A stretch of DNA of 64,000 nt from Cytobacillus sp. FSL H8-0458. Lineage in GTDB: Bacteria > Bacillota > Bacilli > Bacillales > Cytobacillaceae. Positions 52,718 through 61,846 of the stretch are shown here, in pieces. Both the position numbers and the translations under genes were made by a program. How positions within the stretch are numbered: position 1 is the first letter of the stretch; every line of letters begins with the position of its first letter. The DNA is taken from contig NZ_JBBOBR010000001.1 in NCBI RefSeq assembly GCF_038002165.1, positions 1,798,001 through 1,862,000 of the forward strand, read 5' to 3'. Below the pieces are notes generated by a model. That model did not search any database. It had not been told where the DNA came from and saw only the letters and a program-made list of their open reading frames with translations.

Positions 52718-53699
52718 GATGGTCACCTCCATGGTTTTCTTCACTGTCATCATGGCCCTTATCTTCGCCATGACCTTCAATTACATTAGGTTTCTCATTT
52801 TTATAATTATCGTCTTCTTCGAATGTCTTGCCCTGATATCCATGGCCTCTGTAGAGTTCAGGATTTGTATATGCCTTAGAGTCAGGATCGGCATGATTCA
52901 CCCATTCCAAATGAGTATTTGAATAGGTCAGCCTTCCTAGATGAGTAGGCTTCAGCAGCCCTACATATTCTTTCTCTGTCAATTTAGGCGCTGTATCCTT
53001 CACATCTTCAACCCATTGGTCAAAATCTTCCTGGGTTTGGGCAAGCACTTCAAATTTCATATCCGCATAGCCGCGGCCGTTAAAGTTCGTATTTTGACCT
53101 TCATAAGATCCAGGGTTGTCTGCAACAAGATATAATTCTGTTTCCATTTTCGGCATGGTGTACTTTTGTCCGCCAAGTGCAGGCACCCAGAAAGATTGCA
53201 TAGTGCTTGCTGAAGTCATTTTGAAAAGTACAGGCCTATCTTCAGGAATATTGACATAGTTCACCGTCTCAATTCCTTCTTCTGGATAACTGAAAATCCA
53301 TTTCCAGTCTGCAGATGTTACATGTATAGTAATTGGCTCTTTTTCTTCATAGCCTTTTGGTGCTTCTTCGAGAGCATAAAGTGTTTTTACGGTCGGGATT
53401 GTTAACGCAATGACAATCAAGATAGGAATCCCGGTCCAGATAATTTCAAGGAGTGTGCTTCCATGTTCCTCAGGCGGTTCATAATCCTTATTTTCTGGTT
53501 TCTCACGATATTTCCAGACGATGTAGCCGAATAATCCAAATACGACTACTACAACAAGAAGCATCCAGATCAGGGACCAGTTAATTAATTCGGTAATGCT
53601 TCTTGCAACAGGCCCCTGCGGTTCAAACACAACCATATTGCAGCCGCTGAGAATAAGCATCGGCAATATAGCTGTTAAAGAGAGCAGCATTTTCTTCAT
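52707..53699 (-). CDS. qoxA: Cytochrome aa3 quinol oxidase subunit II, QoxA
   Basis: 330-aa lipoprotein (LSGC, Cys20) with two membrane spans (about 41-62 and 83-104) and a cupredoxin-like external domain. It belongs to a quinol, not cytochrome c, oxidase: the CuA Cys ligands are missing (SFWVPALGGQKYTMP instead) and there is no CXXCH heme-c domain. The tail is His/Asp/Glu-rich. ATG 53699 is one of three close ATGs behind AAAGGAG; the open frame continues upstream without a site. Confidence 0.95.
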   Translation of the reverse strand: MKKMLLSLTAILPMLILSGCNMVVFEPQGPVARSITELINWSLIWMLLVVVVVFGLFGYIVWKYREKPENKDYEPPEEHGSTLLEIIWTGIPILIVIALTIPTVKTLYALEEAPKGYEEKEPITIHVTSADWKWIFSYPEEGIETVNYVNIPEDRPVLFKMTSASTMQSFWVPALGGQKYTMPKMETELYLVADNPGSYEGQNTNFNGRGYADMKFEVLAQTQEDFDQWVEDVKDTAPKLTEKEYVGLLKPTHLGRLTYSNTHLEWVNHADPDSKAYTNPELYRGHGYQGKTFEEDDNYKNEKPNVIEGHGEDKGHDDSEENHGGDHHGH

Positions 53700-54072
53700 C
53701 TGATGTTTCATCTCCTTTAAACAAAAACTATTGTTAAATAATTCACAAATAATGTGCGTATTTTCACAAAGATGCAAAAAAAATATATAGCTGGAAAACT
53801 TGCACACCCTTGAAACACTTATTTAACTTAGTTATCACTGTGTAAATGATATTAACATAAGCAATTGTGAAAAGTTGTGACAAAACTTAGAAGGAAATTA
53901 ATGTAAACCTCTGGTACAGCAATTCATTTTCTGCAAATAGCATTACAACAACGTTTTAATACCATAATCAATTTTTGAACAACTTTTGAACATTATTTTT
54001 AGTCAGTTTTTTCCAAGGAATTTTTATAATAATAAAGGAAAAAATATAAAAAATTTAGAATCGTGGTGCAGC
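53700..54072. promoter_or_regulatory. qox control region with repeated TTTGTGA-type sites
   Basis: 373 bp between qoxA and the ger operon. On the minus strand TTTGTGAAT (53749-53741) and TTTGTGAAA (53770-53762) are 21 bp apart. On the plus strand TTGTGA occurs at 53865 and 53875, exactly 10 bp apart. These fit ResD-type tandem half sites on one helix face. No gene seen; the germination operon promoter was not resolved. Confidence 0.5.
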
Positions 54073-55572
54073 ATGAGGAACTTTCGCAGCCTGAAAATCA
54101 ATAAAAACCGCAAACACAATAATAATACGGATCAATCTATTCAGCAGCCGCTATCTTTTGTGAACAAATTTGAAGAAACCCAGGATTTCAGGGAATGGAA
54201 TATTCAAGTTAATGACCAAAAAATCAGGATATTTTACCTTGAATCTGTTGTATCAAAAGAAAAATTTTATGAGCTTGTATTTGTGCCCCTATCCAACTTA
54301 AAGGGGGAACATATTGAAGAGTTTTTGATTTCTCTCAACGGCCAGGAGACAAAAAATGAAGAAGAAATCATCAACTCTTTGTTAAAAGGCAGCTTTGCGG
54401 TCTGTCTTCCTGAATCACAGAAAATTTACTTGGCAAGCTTTCCAAAAGAGCTGGAAAGAACGATCCAGGAGCCTGTAAATGAAGTTGTAGTTAGAGGTTC
54501 GCATGATGGCTTTATAGAAAACCTGCAGACTAATATATTTCTGATCCGCAACCGCATCGAAAGTCCGGATTTAACTGTCAGGTATATGAATATTGGGACA
54601 AAGTCAAAAACGAAAATCTCGTTATTATATCTGAAAGGAATTGCAAATGAGGAAATTGTCAAAGAGATTGAGAGAAGACTTTCATTTATTAAAGCTGATA
54701 TGATTATCAGTCCCGGTTATATTGAAGAGTTTATTGAGGATAATTCATTCAGTATATTCCCTCAAATCCTTAATACAGAACGTCCGGATCGTGTAATGGC
54801 AAATTTAACGGAAGGCAGGATTATCTTAATGGCTGAAGGCAGTCCTACTGCTTTAATTATGCCTGTAACGTTTGTTACTTTCTATCAGTCACCTGATGAT
54901 TACAATAGCAGATGGATACCGGCAACATTTATCCGTGTTCTCCGGTTTGTGAGTTTTATCATAGCTATTACACTTCCGGGGATTTATATCGCCATTAATG
55001 CCTTCCATCTTGAAGTAATTCCCCATGAATTAGTGATTCCATTGAAAAATTCAGTTGAGGGAATACCGTATCCTCCATTATTGGAAGCGTTCATGATGGA
55101 ATTGACCATTGAATTAATTCGTGAAGCCGGGATACGCCTTCCCAGGCCAATTGGGCAAACAATTGGTATAGTAGGTGGACTTGTCATTGGTGATGCGGTT
55201 GTCAATGCAGGGCTCATTTCCAATATTATGATTGTTGTGGTTGCTGTAACTGCAGTATCTTCCTTTGTGGTACCGTCAAATGAAATGAGCACAACCGTCC
55301 GGCTTCTTCGTTTTCCTCTAATGATCCTTGCTTCCATAATGGGCTTTGTCGGTTTAATGTTTGGAATCATCTTTATATTAATTGCACTTTGCAGACTGGA
55401 GTCTTTTGGCGTTCCGTATTTTGCCCCATTTGCACCATTTCGTCTAAATGAATTAAAAGACGCATTTATCAGAATTCCGCTTTGGATGATGAATAAACGC
55501 CCGGTAAGCTCTGGTGCCATTGATCTATTAAGGCAAAAAGATTCAAGAGGGTGGAAGAAGCATGAAGAATAA
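54073..55572 (+). CDS. Spore germination receptor subunit A (GerA family)
   Basis: 499 aa. Large N-terminal hydrophilic domain (about 40-280), then five or so membrane spans (about 300-460) and a cytoplasmic tail. Signature ERPDRVMANLTEGRIILMAEGSP, LPGIYIAINAFH, and EAGIRLPRPIGQTIGIVGGLVIGDAVVNAGL. Such A subunits sit in the spore inner membrane and sense germinants with B and C subunits. ATG 54073 chosen; its ribosome site is weak and ATG 53986 remains possible. Confidence 0.92.
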   Translation: MRNFRSLKINKNRKHNNNTDQSIQQPLSFVNKFEETQDFREWNIQVNDQKIRIFYLESVVSKEKFYELVFVPLSNLKGEHIEEFLISLNGQETKNEEEIINSLLKGSFAVCLPESQKIYLASFPKELERTIQEPVNEVVVRGSHDGFIENLQTNIFLIRNRIESPDLTVRYMNIGTKSKTKISLLYLKGIANEEIVKEIERRLSFIKADMIISPGYIEEFIEDNSFSIFPQILNTERPDRVMANLTEGRIILMAEGSPTALIMPVTFVTFYQSPDDYNSRWIPATFIRVLRFVSFIIAITLPGIYIAINAFHLEVIPHELVIPLKNSVEGIPYPPLLEAFMMELTIELIREAGIRLPRPIGQTIGIVGGLVIGDAVVNAGLISNIMIVVVAVTAVSSFVVPSNEMSTTVRLLRFPLMILASIMGFVGLMFGIIFILIALCRLESFGVPYFAPFAPFRLNELKDAFIRIPLWMMNKRPVSSGAIDLLRQKDSRGWKKHEE

Positions 55573-56674
55573 AGAATCAATCAATCTTCCTCAGTTCTTT
55601 TTTATCATCATTCAAACACAAATTGGAGTAGGCGTTTTATCTCTTCCCTACACAATGTATAAGGCTTCAAAGACAGACGGATGGATATCTTTAATGATTG
55701 CAGGGGTCTTTGTTCAGCTCATTCTGACAATGTACTATTTCCTGCTGAAAAAGTTCAATGGAAGTAATATTTTTGACATCGCTCAAGTAACAGCAGGAAA
55801 GATAATCGGAAAATTTCTTATATGCTTATATCTCTTTTATTTCTTATTGGTTGGAATAATGATCCTTTCGCTCTTTAACAAAATTATTGCCACATGGATA
55901 CTGCCCAGAACGCCAAGCTGGGCAATTGGAGGCATGTTTTCATTTTTGGCCGCCGCCCTTTGCAGGGAGGGAATACGAGTCATTGGCCGGTTTTATACAT
56001 TGGTCACACCCTTACTGCTGCTGCTGGTATTTTTGATCACATATACGTTAAAGGATGCAAATATATACTTTCTTTTTCCTATTGGAAAAGAAGGCATTAA
56101 GGATATTCTACTGGGTAGCAAGGAAGCTGTTATTGCTATGCTTGGCTTTGAGATGATTCTGGTTATTTATTCATTGGCAAATGGTGAACACAAGCGGAAG
56201 TACCTTATTATAACCGGTGCCAATGCGCTCATTACTTTACTTTACACATATCTGATCATTATCAACTTTATTTATTACAGTCCTGAAGAGATTGCGGTCG
56301 TACCTGAACCAATGTTATTTATCTTAAAGTCCTATTCGTTTAAAATCATCGAACGAACGGATTTATTCTTTTTGTCCATTTGGATTATTTCCGTGTTCAC
56401 TTCTTTTGTGAGTTATCTTTATATGTCTGCAAAAAGTGCAAAAAAACTGATCCCCAAGGGGAAAAACCGCTTCTACGTTAATCTCTTTGCAGCTGTAATT
56501 TTTCTTGTTGCCAGTGGGATCAAGCCAATTACCGGCTTAACGGACAAGTTATCCCAACTGATGTCATATATCAGTTTACTTTTTATCATTATGATCCCTT
56601 TCCTTTTGCTGGTCTTTTCTTATGTATTCAAGAGAAAACAAAAAGGGGGCAGCAGCCGCTTTGACTACCATTAA
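55562..56674 (+). CDS. Spore germination receptor subunit B (GerAB/ArcD/ProY family)
   Basis: 370 aa, about ten membrane spans, APC-superfamily fold; holds the germinant-binding pocket in the better-known receptors. GVGVLSLPYTMYKASKTDGW at span 1 and the EAVIAMLGFEMILVIYSL span 6 region match. It overlaps the A gene by 11 nt and the C gene by 14 nt. Confidence 0.93.
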   Translation: MKNKESINLPQFFFIIIQTQIGVGVLSLPYTMYKASKTDGWISLMIAGVFVQLILTMYYFLLKKFNGSNIFDIAQVTAGKIIGKFLICLYLFYFLLVGIMILSLFNKIIATWILPRTPSWAIGGMFSFLAAALCREGIRVIGRFYTLVTPLLLLLVFLITYTLKDANIYFLFPIGKEGIKDILLGSKEAVIAMLGFEMILVIYSLANGEHKRKYLIITGANALITLLYTYLIIINFIYYSPEEIAVVPEPMLFILKSYSFKIIERTDLFFLSIWIISVFTSFVSYLYMSAKSAKKLIPKGKNRFYVNLFAAVIFLVASGIKPITGLTDKLSQLMSYISLLFIIMIPFLLLVFSYVFKRKQKGGSSRFDYH

Positions 56675-57788
56675 AAGAATTCTTCCTGTCCTGATGATCA
56701 GCCTCTTCCTGACCGGCTGCTGGGACCAAAATTTATTAAAGGAAGTCAGGCTTTATATGAGTGCAAGCTTTGATCTTGAACCTGATGGCAGAATTCGTGA
56801 TGGCGTTACATCACCAATTCTGGGTACAAGCCCGGATACACCATCAAAAGCCCGGTCAGAATTTCATTCAGCTGCGGGGAATACTCCAAGGGAAGCAAGA
56901 GTAAATATTGACAAAAAAGTATCCAAAAAGTTTGATGCTTCCAAATTAAGAGTAATGGTCATTGGGAGTGAACTGGCAAAGCAGGATATATATCCGGTTC
57001 TTGACGTTTTTTATCGAGATCCCAAAAGCTCCTTAAGTGCAAAAATCGCTATTGCTGAAGGAAGAGGCGATGAAATCATTAAGAGCAGGCTGCAGGAGGA
57101 AGAGAAGGTTAGTGATTATTTATATAACTTGATAGCAAGTGCAGAAATAGTATCATTTATTACAGAAGAAAATATCCAATCCATTTGCGCTGAGCTTTTT
57201 GATCCCGGAGAAGACTTCCTCTTGCCATATCTCGGCCTGACTACGGACAATGAAGTGGAGATCAAAGGCCTTGCCATGTTCAACGACAGGGCCTTTACCG
57301 GTGAAAATCTTAACGAATATGAGTCAAAAATGTTTATCCTGATGGATGATCAATTAGGAAAAAGTATGAGATTTACAAAAAAAGTGTCAAATAAAGAAGA
57401 TAAAAGTCATTTAAACTTTATTTCATTCGATGTAATTAAGTCTTCAAGAAAATTAAAGCTTCAAACCAGCAACAATTCAATACAGGGTGCGGATATAAAA
57501 GTAAAATTGAAAATTAGTATTTCAGAGTTTCCTCAGGACAAGCTGGATAAGCAAGATAAAATTAAAAAATTGAATAAAAAATTATCTCGAGAACTGACCA
57601 AGGATGCAGAAAGGGCAATAAAAAAAATGCAGGCGGCAAATTGTGATGGTTTAGGCATCGGCAGAAGACTCATCGCCATGCACCCTTCCGTATGGGGATC
57701 AATACAATGGAAGGGCGATGTATACCCGAATCTGCCAATAAACGTAAAAGTTACTGTTGATATAGCCGGAAACGGCATTATCAACTAA
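56661..57788 (+). CDS. Spore germination receptor subunit C (GerAC family lipoprotein)
   Basis: 375-aa lipoprotein with lipobox LTGC (Cys20, followed by WDQ as in most Ger(x)C) and the three-domain external fold ending in the Ger(x)C domain near 210-375. TTG 56661 lies 11 nt behind AAAGGGGG and overlaps the B gene; no ATG fits between it and the lipobox. The set A-B-C is a complete receptor; the germinant is not predictable. Confidence 0.93.
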   Translation: MTTIKRILPVLMISLFLTGCWDQNLLKEVRLYMSASFDLEPDGRIRDGVTSPILGTSPDTPSKARSEFHSAAGNTPREARVNIDKKVSKKFDASKLRVMVIGSELAKQDIYPVLDVFYRDPKSSLSAKIAIAEGRGDEIIKSRLQEEEKVSDYLYNLIASAEIVSFITEENIQSICAELFDPGEDFLLPYLGLTTDNEVEIKGLAMFNDRAFTGENLNEYESKMFILMDDQLGKSMRFTKKVSNKEDKSHLNFISFDVIKSSRKLKLQTSNNSIQGADIKVKLKISISEFPQDKLDKQDKIKKLNKKLSRELTKDAERAIKKMQAANCDGLGIGRRLIAMHPSVWGSIQWKGDVYPNLPINVKVTVDIAGNGIIN

Positions 57789-57805
57789 GCTGAAAAAAAT
57801 AACTA

Positions 57806-57833
57806 TAAAGAGCCAGCAATGGCTCTTTCTTAT
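57806..57833 (+). terminator. Terminator after the germination operon
   Basis: AAAGAGCC and GGCTCTTT stem with TTATT tail. Confidence 0.85.
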
Positions 57834-57903
57834 TAATTGAAAAATACAGAATAGTACAGTAACATGAAGTAAAAATAATTATAGATAGAGACAGGGTGAG
57901 GAC

Positions 57904-58935
57904 ATGATTGATTTAAGAAGCGATACAGTCACAAAGCCGACTGAAGCTATGAGAAAAGCGGCTTATGAAGCGGAAGTTGGAGATGATGTTTATGGAGAGG
58001 ATCCTTCAATAAATCAACTGGAGGAGACAGCTGCTAAAGTGCTGGGTAAGGAAGCAGCTCTTTTTGTAACAAGCGGAACACAGGGAAACCAGATCGCCAT
58101 TTTAACACATTGCCGTCCAGGCAATGAAATTATTCTCGAGGCAGAAAGCCATATTTTTTATTATGAAAGCGGAGCTTCTTCTGCCTTTGCCGGTGTTCAG
58201 ACAAGAACGATAAGCGGGACTAGAGGGGCAATGAATCCCTCTGATGTGGAATATGCCATTAGGGGAGAGGATCAGCATTTTCCTGAAACAGGCTTGGTTT
58301 GCCTTGAAAACACGCATAATAGAGCCGGCGGTGCCGTTATACCCATTGATAATATGAAAGAAATTCATAATATTGCAAAAGCAAATAACGTTCCTGTACA
58401 TATAGATGGAGCAAGATTATTCAATGCCGCAGCAGCACTGAATCTCCCGGCTTCCGAATTAGCAAAGCATTGCGATACTGTCCAGGTATGCCTATCCAAA
58501 GGGCTTGGTGCTCCTGTCGGATCAATACTGGCAGGAAACAGAGATTTTATAACAGCCGCCAGAAAATGGCGCAAAAGACTCGGCGGGGGGCTCCGTCAGG
58601 CTGGCATCATAGCTGCTCCCGGTCTTATTGCTTTAACTCAAATGAGAGAACGCCTGGCAGAGGACCATGAAAATGCCCAATATCTTGCACAGCAGCTGGG
58701 CCAAATCAAAGGCATTGAAATTGTAAATCAAGTGGATACGAATATCCTTGTGGCAGATGTGAAAAATCTAAAGATGAATTCATCGGAATTTGTTGAAAAA
58801 CTAAAAGCTGAAGGAGTTCTTTCAGGAACTTTCGGACCTAGTTATGTGCGTTTTGTTACGCACTATGATGTGAACAGAAACCAGCTTGAACAGGCCATTA
58901 CAGCGATTCAAAAAACAGCTGATCAACTTATATAA
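57904..58935 (+). CDS. ltaE: Low-specificity L-threonine aldolase
   Basis: PLP enzyme splitting L-threonine/allo-threonine to glycine and acetaldehyde. 343 aa, fold type I. IDLRSDTVTKPT at the start, GTQGNQIAI, VHIDGARLFNAA, and PLP-Lys199 in QVCLSKGLGAPVGS. Ribosome site is weak (GGGTGAGG). Own terminator; no operon partner. Confidence 0.94.
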   Translation: MIDLRSDTVTKPTEAMRKAAYEAEVGDDVYGEDPSINQLEETAAKVLGKEAALFVTSGTQGNQIAILTHCRPGNEIILEAESHIFYYESGASSAFAGVQTRTISGTRGAMNPSDVEYAIRGEDQHFPETGLVCLENTHNRAGGAVIPIDNMKEIHNIAKANNVPVHIDGARLFNAAAALNLPASELAKHCDTVQVCLSKGLGAPVGSILAGNRDFITAARKWRKRLGGGLRQAGIIAAPGLIALTQMRERLAEDHENAQYLAQQLGQIKGIEIVNQVDTNILVADVKNLKMNSSEFVEKLKAEGVLSGTFGPSYVRFVTHYDVNRNQLEQAITAIQKTADQLI

Positions 58936-58942
58936 TCAGATA

Positions 58943-58977
58943 AAAAACGCATGCCATCTTCCGGCATGCGTTTTTTA
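58943..58977. terminator. Bidirectional terminator
   Basis: AAACGCATGCC and GGCATGCGTTTTTT; works for ltaE and for the minus-strand 58-aa gene. Confidence 0.92.
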
Positions 58978-58980
58978 TAT

Positions 58981-59157
58981 TTAGAAATATCTCTGCAGCG
59001 GTGCAGCAGTATAGTGCTGGGAATGAAAGTGACTCGGATGCCAAATGCTGTGATAGGGATATCCTTGTTGAATAGGCTGGCACCAGGGACCATACTGCTT
59101 CTGGGAATATCCGTAATAATGGGCACCATTCATTCCGGTAATAATATATTGCCTCAA
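58981..59157 (-). CDS. 58-aa Tyr/His/Gln-rich small protein
   Basis: TTG 59157 stands 7 nt behind a perfect AAGGAGG. The product begins MRQYIITGMNGAHYYGYSQK and continues with Gln-, Tyr-, His- and Pro-rich sequence to QRYF. It has no signal peptide, 8 Tyr, 7 His and one Cys. Composition resembles small coat or crust proteins of bacilli, but this is only a resemblance. A terminator follows directly. The other open frames over this span lack ribosome sites. Confidence 0.65.
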   Translation of the reverse strand: MRQYIITGMNGAHYYGYSQKQYGPWCQPIQQGYPYHSIWHPSHFHSQHYTAAPLQRYF

Positions 59158-59309
59158 AGAAATTCCTCCTTCTCATCACTTATAAATAAACTATGCAGAT
59201 CCCTTTAAAGCGGCCTCTAAATGACTGCTTAATTTTTCCACCTATACTTTCCCTCTTACTCCGTATGATAAAAAAGTAAAACTAACAGTTTTTAAAGGAG
59301 AATAAGACC

Positions 59310-60163
59310 ATGTTATTAAAGAGAAATTTTCTTCTCGGTATTTTCCTGATCCTAATACTTGCTGCATGTAATAATACTCAGCAGGGCATGGAATCAAGAA
59401 AGTTAACAGGAGATGACATGGAGGAAATTAGCAATGCCAATAATGTGAATGTGGACAGGGAAAGACGGGGAACAGCTCCGCTTGAATTACAAAAAGTAAA
59501 TAATGGGTACCTCACTATTGATCCCAACTCTTACAGCATGCAACACCCAGCCAGGAATTCCCTCATAGCCAATTAGCTGATGATGGCGGCTTGCCATTAT
59601 ACCAATTTGGAAAGAGTCAGCAGCAAAATCAGGGAATGGAAGGCGGACAGGGTGAAGGGCGACAATTTGCTCAGCCGTTTGGCCAAAAGGGCCAGCAGCC
59701 GCAAGCACCTGCAGAAAACCCTCCACAGGAAGGAACAGGACAGGCGCCTCAAGGTGAACAGACACCAGCTGCACAAAATGATGAAATAAACAACTTTGAA
59801 TCAAATGTAATTGAATTAACAAATGCAGAAAGAAAGAAAAATGGCCTTAATGCTTTAAAATCAGATAAACCATTAAGTGATGTGGCACAGGCGAAATCTA
59901 ATGATATACAGCAGAAAAATTATTTTTCCCATACAAGTCCAACTTATGGTTCGCCTTTTGACATGATGAGGGATTTTGGGGTCAATTACAGTACGGCAGG
60001 CGAAAATATCGCCATGGGACAGCAGACCCCTGAACAAGTGGTTCAAGCATGGATGGAAAGTGAAGGACATCGGAAAAATATATTAAACGGCACCTTCACG
60101 CATATTGGTGTAGGATATACCGATGATGGACCTTACTGGACACAAATGTTTATTGCAAAATAA
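59310..60163 (+). pseudogene. CAP-domain (YkwD-like) lipoprotein gene split by a frameshift
   Basis: The first part (59310-59576) encodes a lipoprotein signal with LAAC (Cys20) and a polar linker, then leaves frame and stops. The second part (open to 60163) encodes a Gln/Gly/Pro-rich linker and a complete CAP domain (ESNVIELTNAERKKNG, DIQQKNYFSH, AGENIAMG, SEGHRKNIL). The frames join sensibly if one base is missing near CAACACCCAGCC (about 59540-59551), after which the shifted frame reads TPSQEFPHSQLADDGG into the linker. The second part alone has no ribosome site. It may be a real mutation or an assembly error. Confidence 0.75.
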
Positions 60164-60164
60164 G

Positions 60165-60196
60165 GAAATCGGCGCATTAGCCGATTTCCTTTTTGT
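60165..60196. terminator. Terminator after the CAP-domain gene
   Basis: AAGGAAATCGGC and GCCGATTTCCTTTTT; it overlaps the last codons of the small minus-strand gene. Confidence 0.9.
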
Positions 60197-60323
60197 TGAT
60201 TAAAGGTTCAAGCTGAGTTTTTATATCATCAAGCAGTTCATGGATGGTCATTTCTGTATCTGTTTGCCCTTTATCAAGAGCAGTTTCCAATAGCTTTGCA
60301 AATTCACTAAAGTTAGATTTCAT
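60177..60323 (-). CDS. 48-aa small hypothetical protein
   Basis: ATG 60323 follows GAAGGTG by 7 nt. Product MKSNFSEFAKLLETALDKGQ and on to LINKKEIG: amphipathic, two helices, no membrane segment. The stop codon lies within the terminator stem shared with the CAP gene. Function unknown. Confidence 0.5.
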   Translation of the reverse strand: MKSNFSEFAKLLETALDKGQTDTEMTIHELLDDIKTQLEPLINKKEIG

Positions 60324-60584
60324 AATAGACACCTTCAAACAGCAATGTATTTTATGACTCTATACCCTTTTAAGTTTTTTTAAAACTCACTATATATTCT
60401 ATTAACCTGCCAGCTGAGGGGTGATAATAATGAACATCCATTCAGCCTTATGATTGATATCCCGTAAAGTCGGGTATTTAATACTGATAATATTTGTCGC
60501 CTGCCCCCATACCTGTCATTTGAACAGCGAATAGTATAGCAGGAAAGAAAATATAGATTAATTTGTTAAAATGGAGGTCTGGTT

Positions 60585-60713
60585 ATGAGATTGGTGCAAA
60601 TGGATATTGATCAGCTATTGGAATCTACATCTGAGATTGCCGAAGAAGATCTTGGCTATATGATCAGACAGGTGGAAATTGATCATTTATTAGAGCGTAC
60701 CCAGGATTGGTAA
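60585..60713 (+). CDS. 42-aa small acidic hypothetical protein
   Basis: GGAGGTCTGGTT directly precedes ATG 60585; the frame encodes MRLVQMDIDQLLESTSEIAE and ends LLERTQDW. Acidic and helical. It contains an internal similarity, IDQLLEST and IDHLLERT, which could be two half units. A terminator follows. Family not recognised. Confidence 0.5.
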   Translation: MRLVQMDIDQLLESTSEIAEEDLGYMIRQVEIDHLLERTQDW

Positions 60714-60719
60714 TATATA

Positions 60720-60760
60720 AAAGGAAACTCCCTTCAGCCAGAAGCTGAGGGGAGTTTTTA
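60720..60760. terminator. Bidirectional terminator
   Basis: AAACTCCCTTCAGC and GCTGAGGGGAGTTT pair around five bases; serves the 42-aa gene and the convergent transporter. Confidence 0.88.
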
Positions 60761-61699
60761 GGCGGAAAACATATCTTCTTGTGAAGGATTCTTTATCCGT
60801 AAAGATTTCCTGGAAGATAGGACTACGCCGAGAATCACAATTCCCCCGCCAATTATCTGATACAAATACAGTTTTTCCTGTGTAAAACTCAAGGCGAAGA
60901 TAATAGCGAAAACAGGAAGCAGATTCAGAAAAACCCCCGCTTTGGCTGCTCCGATTCTGTGAACTCCAAAATTCCATGATAGAAAAGCCATAATGGAAGC
61001 CAGAAACCCAACATACAGCAAGATCCCTATAGAGGGAAGAGTGAAGACAGGTTTTGCTGCCTGAAGCCAAAAATATTCAATCAAGCTTATGGGCGCCAAT
61101 AGTAAAATGCCAAGAAAAACCGATACATAAAAAGCAGAGAGCAAAGGCAGCACGTCTGCGTATTTTTTGCCAATCACAGAATACAAAGCCCACATAAAAA
61201 CCGCTGCCAAAACGTAAATATCACCGGCATTTATTTTCCATGAAAGAAACACTTCAACTGATCCCTTTGATATAACATATAAAACCCCAAAGACTGACAG
61301 GAGGATTCCTGCTGCCTGGTGTGCCAGAAGCTTTTCTCTTAATAGAAATACGGCTAGCAGCGCGATAAATAGCGGAGTTGTACTATTTACGACTGACGCA
61401 TTTATAGACGTGGTGTATTGCAGTGCAACATAAATGATTGTATTGTAACCGGCAATACCGGTAACGGCCAAAAGCAAAAGAATCTTCATATGCTTTCTTA
61501 TAATATTCCAATCATTTTTAAGCTGCCTTATCATAAAAGGAGTTAAAAGCAGAAAGGCAATGATCCAGCGTATAAGTGAAAAAAAAACAGGCGGAAAATA
61601 ATCAACACCAATTCTCCCTATAACAAAATTACCTCCCCATATCATATTAGCTAATATCAGCAATAGAAAGCCGTTTCTTTTCTTTCCCTCATCCAACAA
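60758..61699 (-). CDS. EamA-family (DMT) transporter
   Basis: 313 aa, ten membrane spans in two EamA repeats (about 10-140 and 155-290). Marks: NMIWGGNFVIGRIGVDYFPP in span 1-2, SINASVVNSTTPLFIALLA in repeat 1, and the IGAAKAGVFLNLLPVFAIIF in repeat 2. Exports or imports small metabolites; substrate unknown. TTG 61699 chosen because AGAAGG lies 9 nt before it; the frame is open to 61753 without a site. Confidence 0.83.
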   Translation of the reverse strand: MLDEGKKRNGFLLLILANMIWGGNFVIGRIGVDYFPPVFFSLIRWIIAFLLLTPFMIRQLKNDWNIIRKHMKILLLLAVTGIAGYNTIIYVALQYTTSINASVVNSTTPLFIALLAVFLLREKLLAHQAAGILLSVFGVLYVISKGSVEVFLSWKINAGDIYVLAAVFMWALYSVIGKKYADVLPLLSAFYVSVFLGILLLAPISLIEYFWLQAAKPVFTLPSIGILLYVGFLASIMAFLSWNFGVHRIGAAKAGVFLNLLPVFAIIFALSFTQEKLYLYQIIGGGIVILGVVLSSRKSLRIKNPSQEDMFSA

Positions 61700-61846
61700 T
61701 AATGAAAACCTTCTTCCTCTATTTAATAAATAAAATTTTAACCTTACTATCAAGAAAATTCATTAATTTCAGAAGAATTTTTCTTGAAATATTTGTAACT
61801 ATTGGAAGAGACAGCGCGTCAACTTACTTAAAAAGGGGTGTCTGTC

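Noticed and set aside
49840-53699. Cytochrome c (caa3) oxidase ctaCDEF
   Set aside because: Subunit II lacks CuA cysteines and any CXXCH heme-c motif, and the subunits align with QoxABCD, so it is a quinol oxidase.
60418-60480. Leader peptide MNIHSAL plus attenuator hairpin
   Set aside because: GGGGTGAT, a seven-codon frame and an ATCCCG/CGGGTAT hairpin are present, but the hairpin lacks a T-run and the next gene is 100 nt away; too weak.
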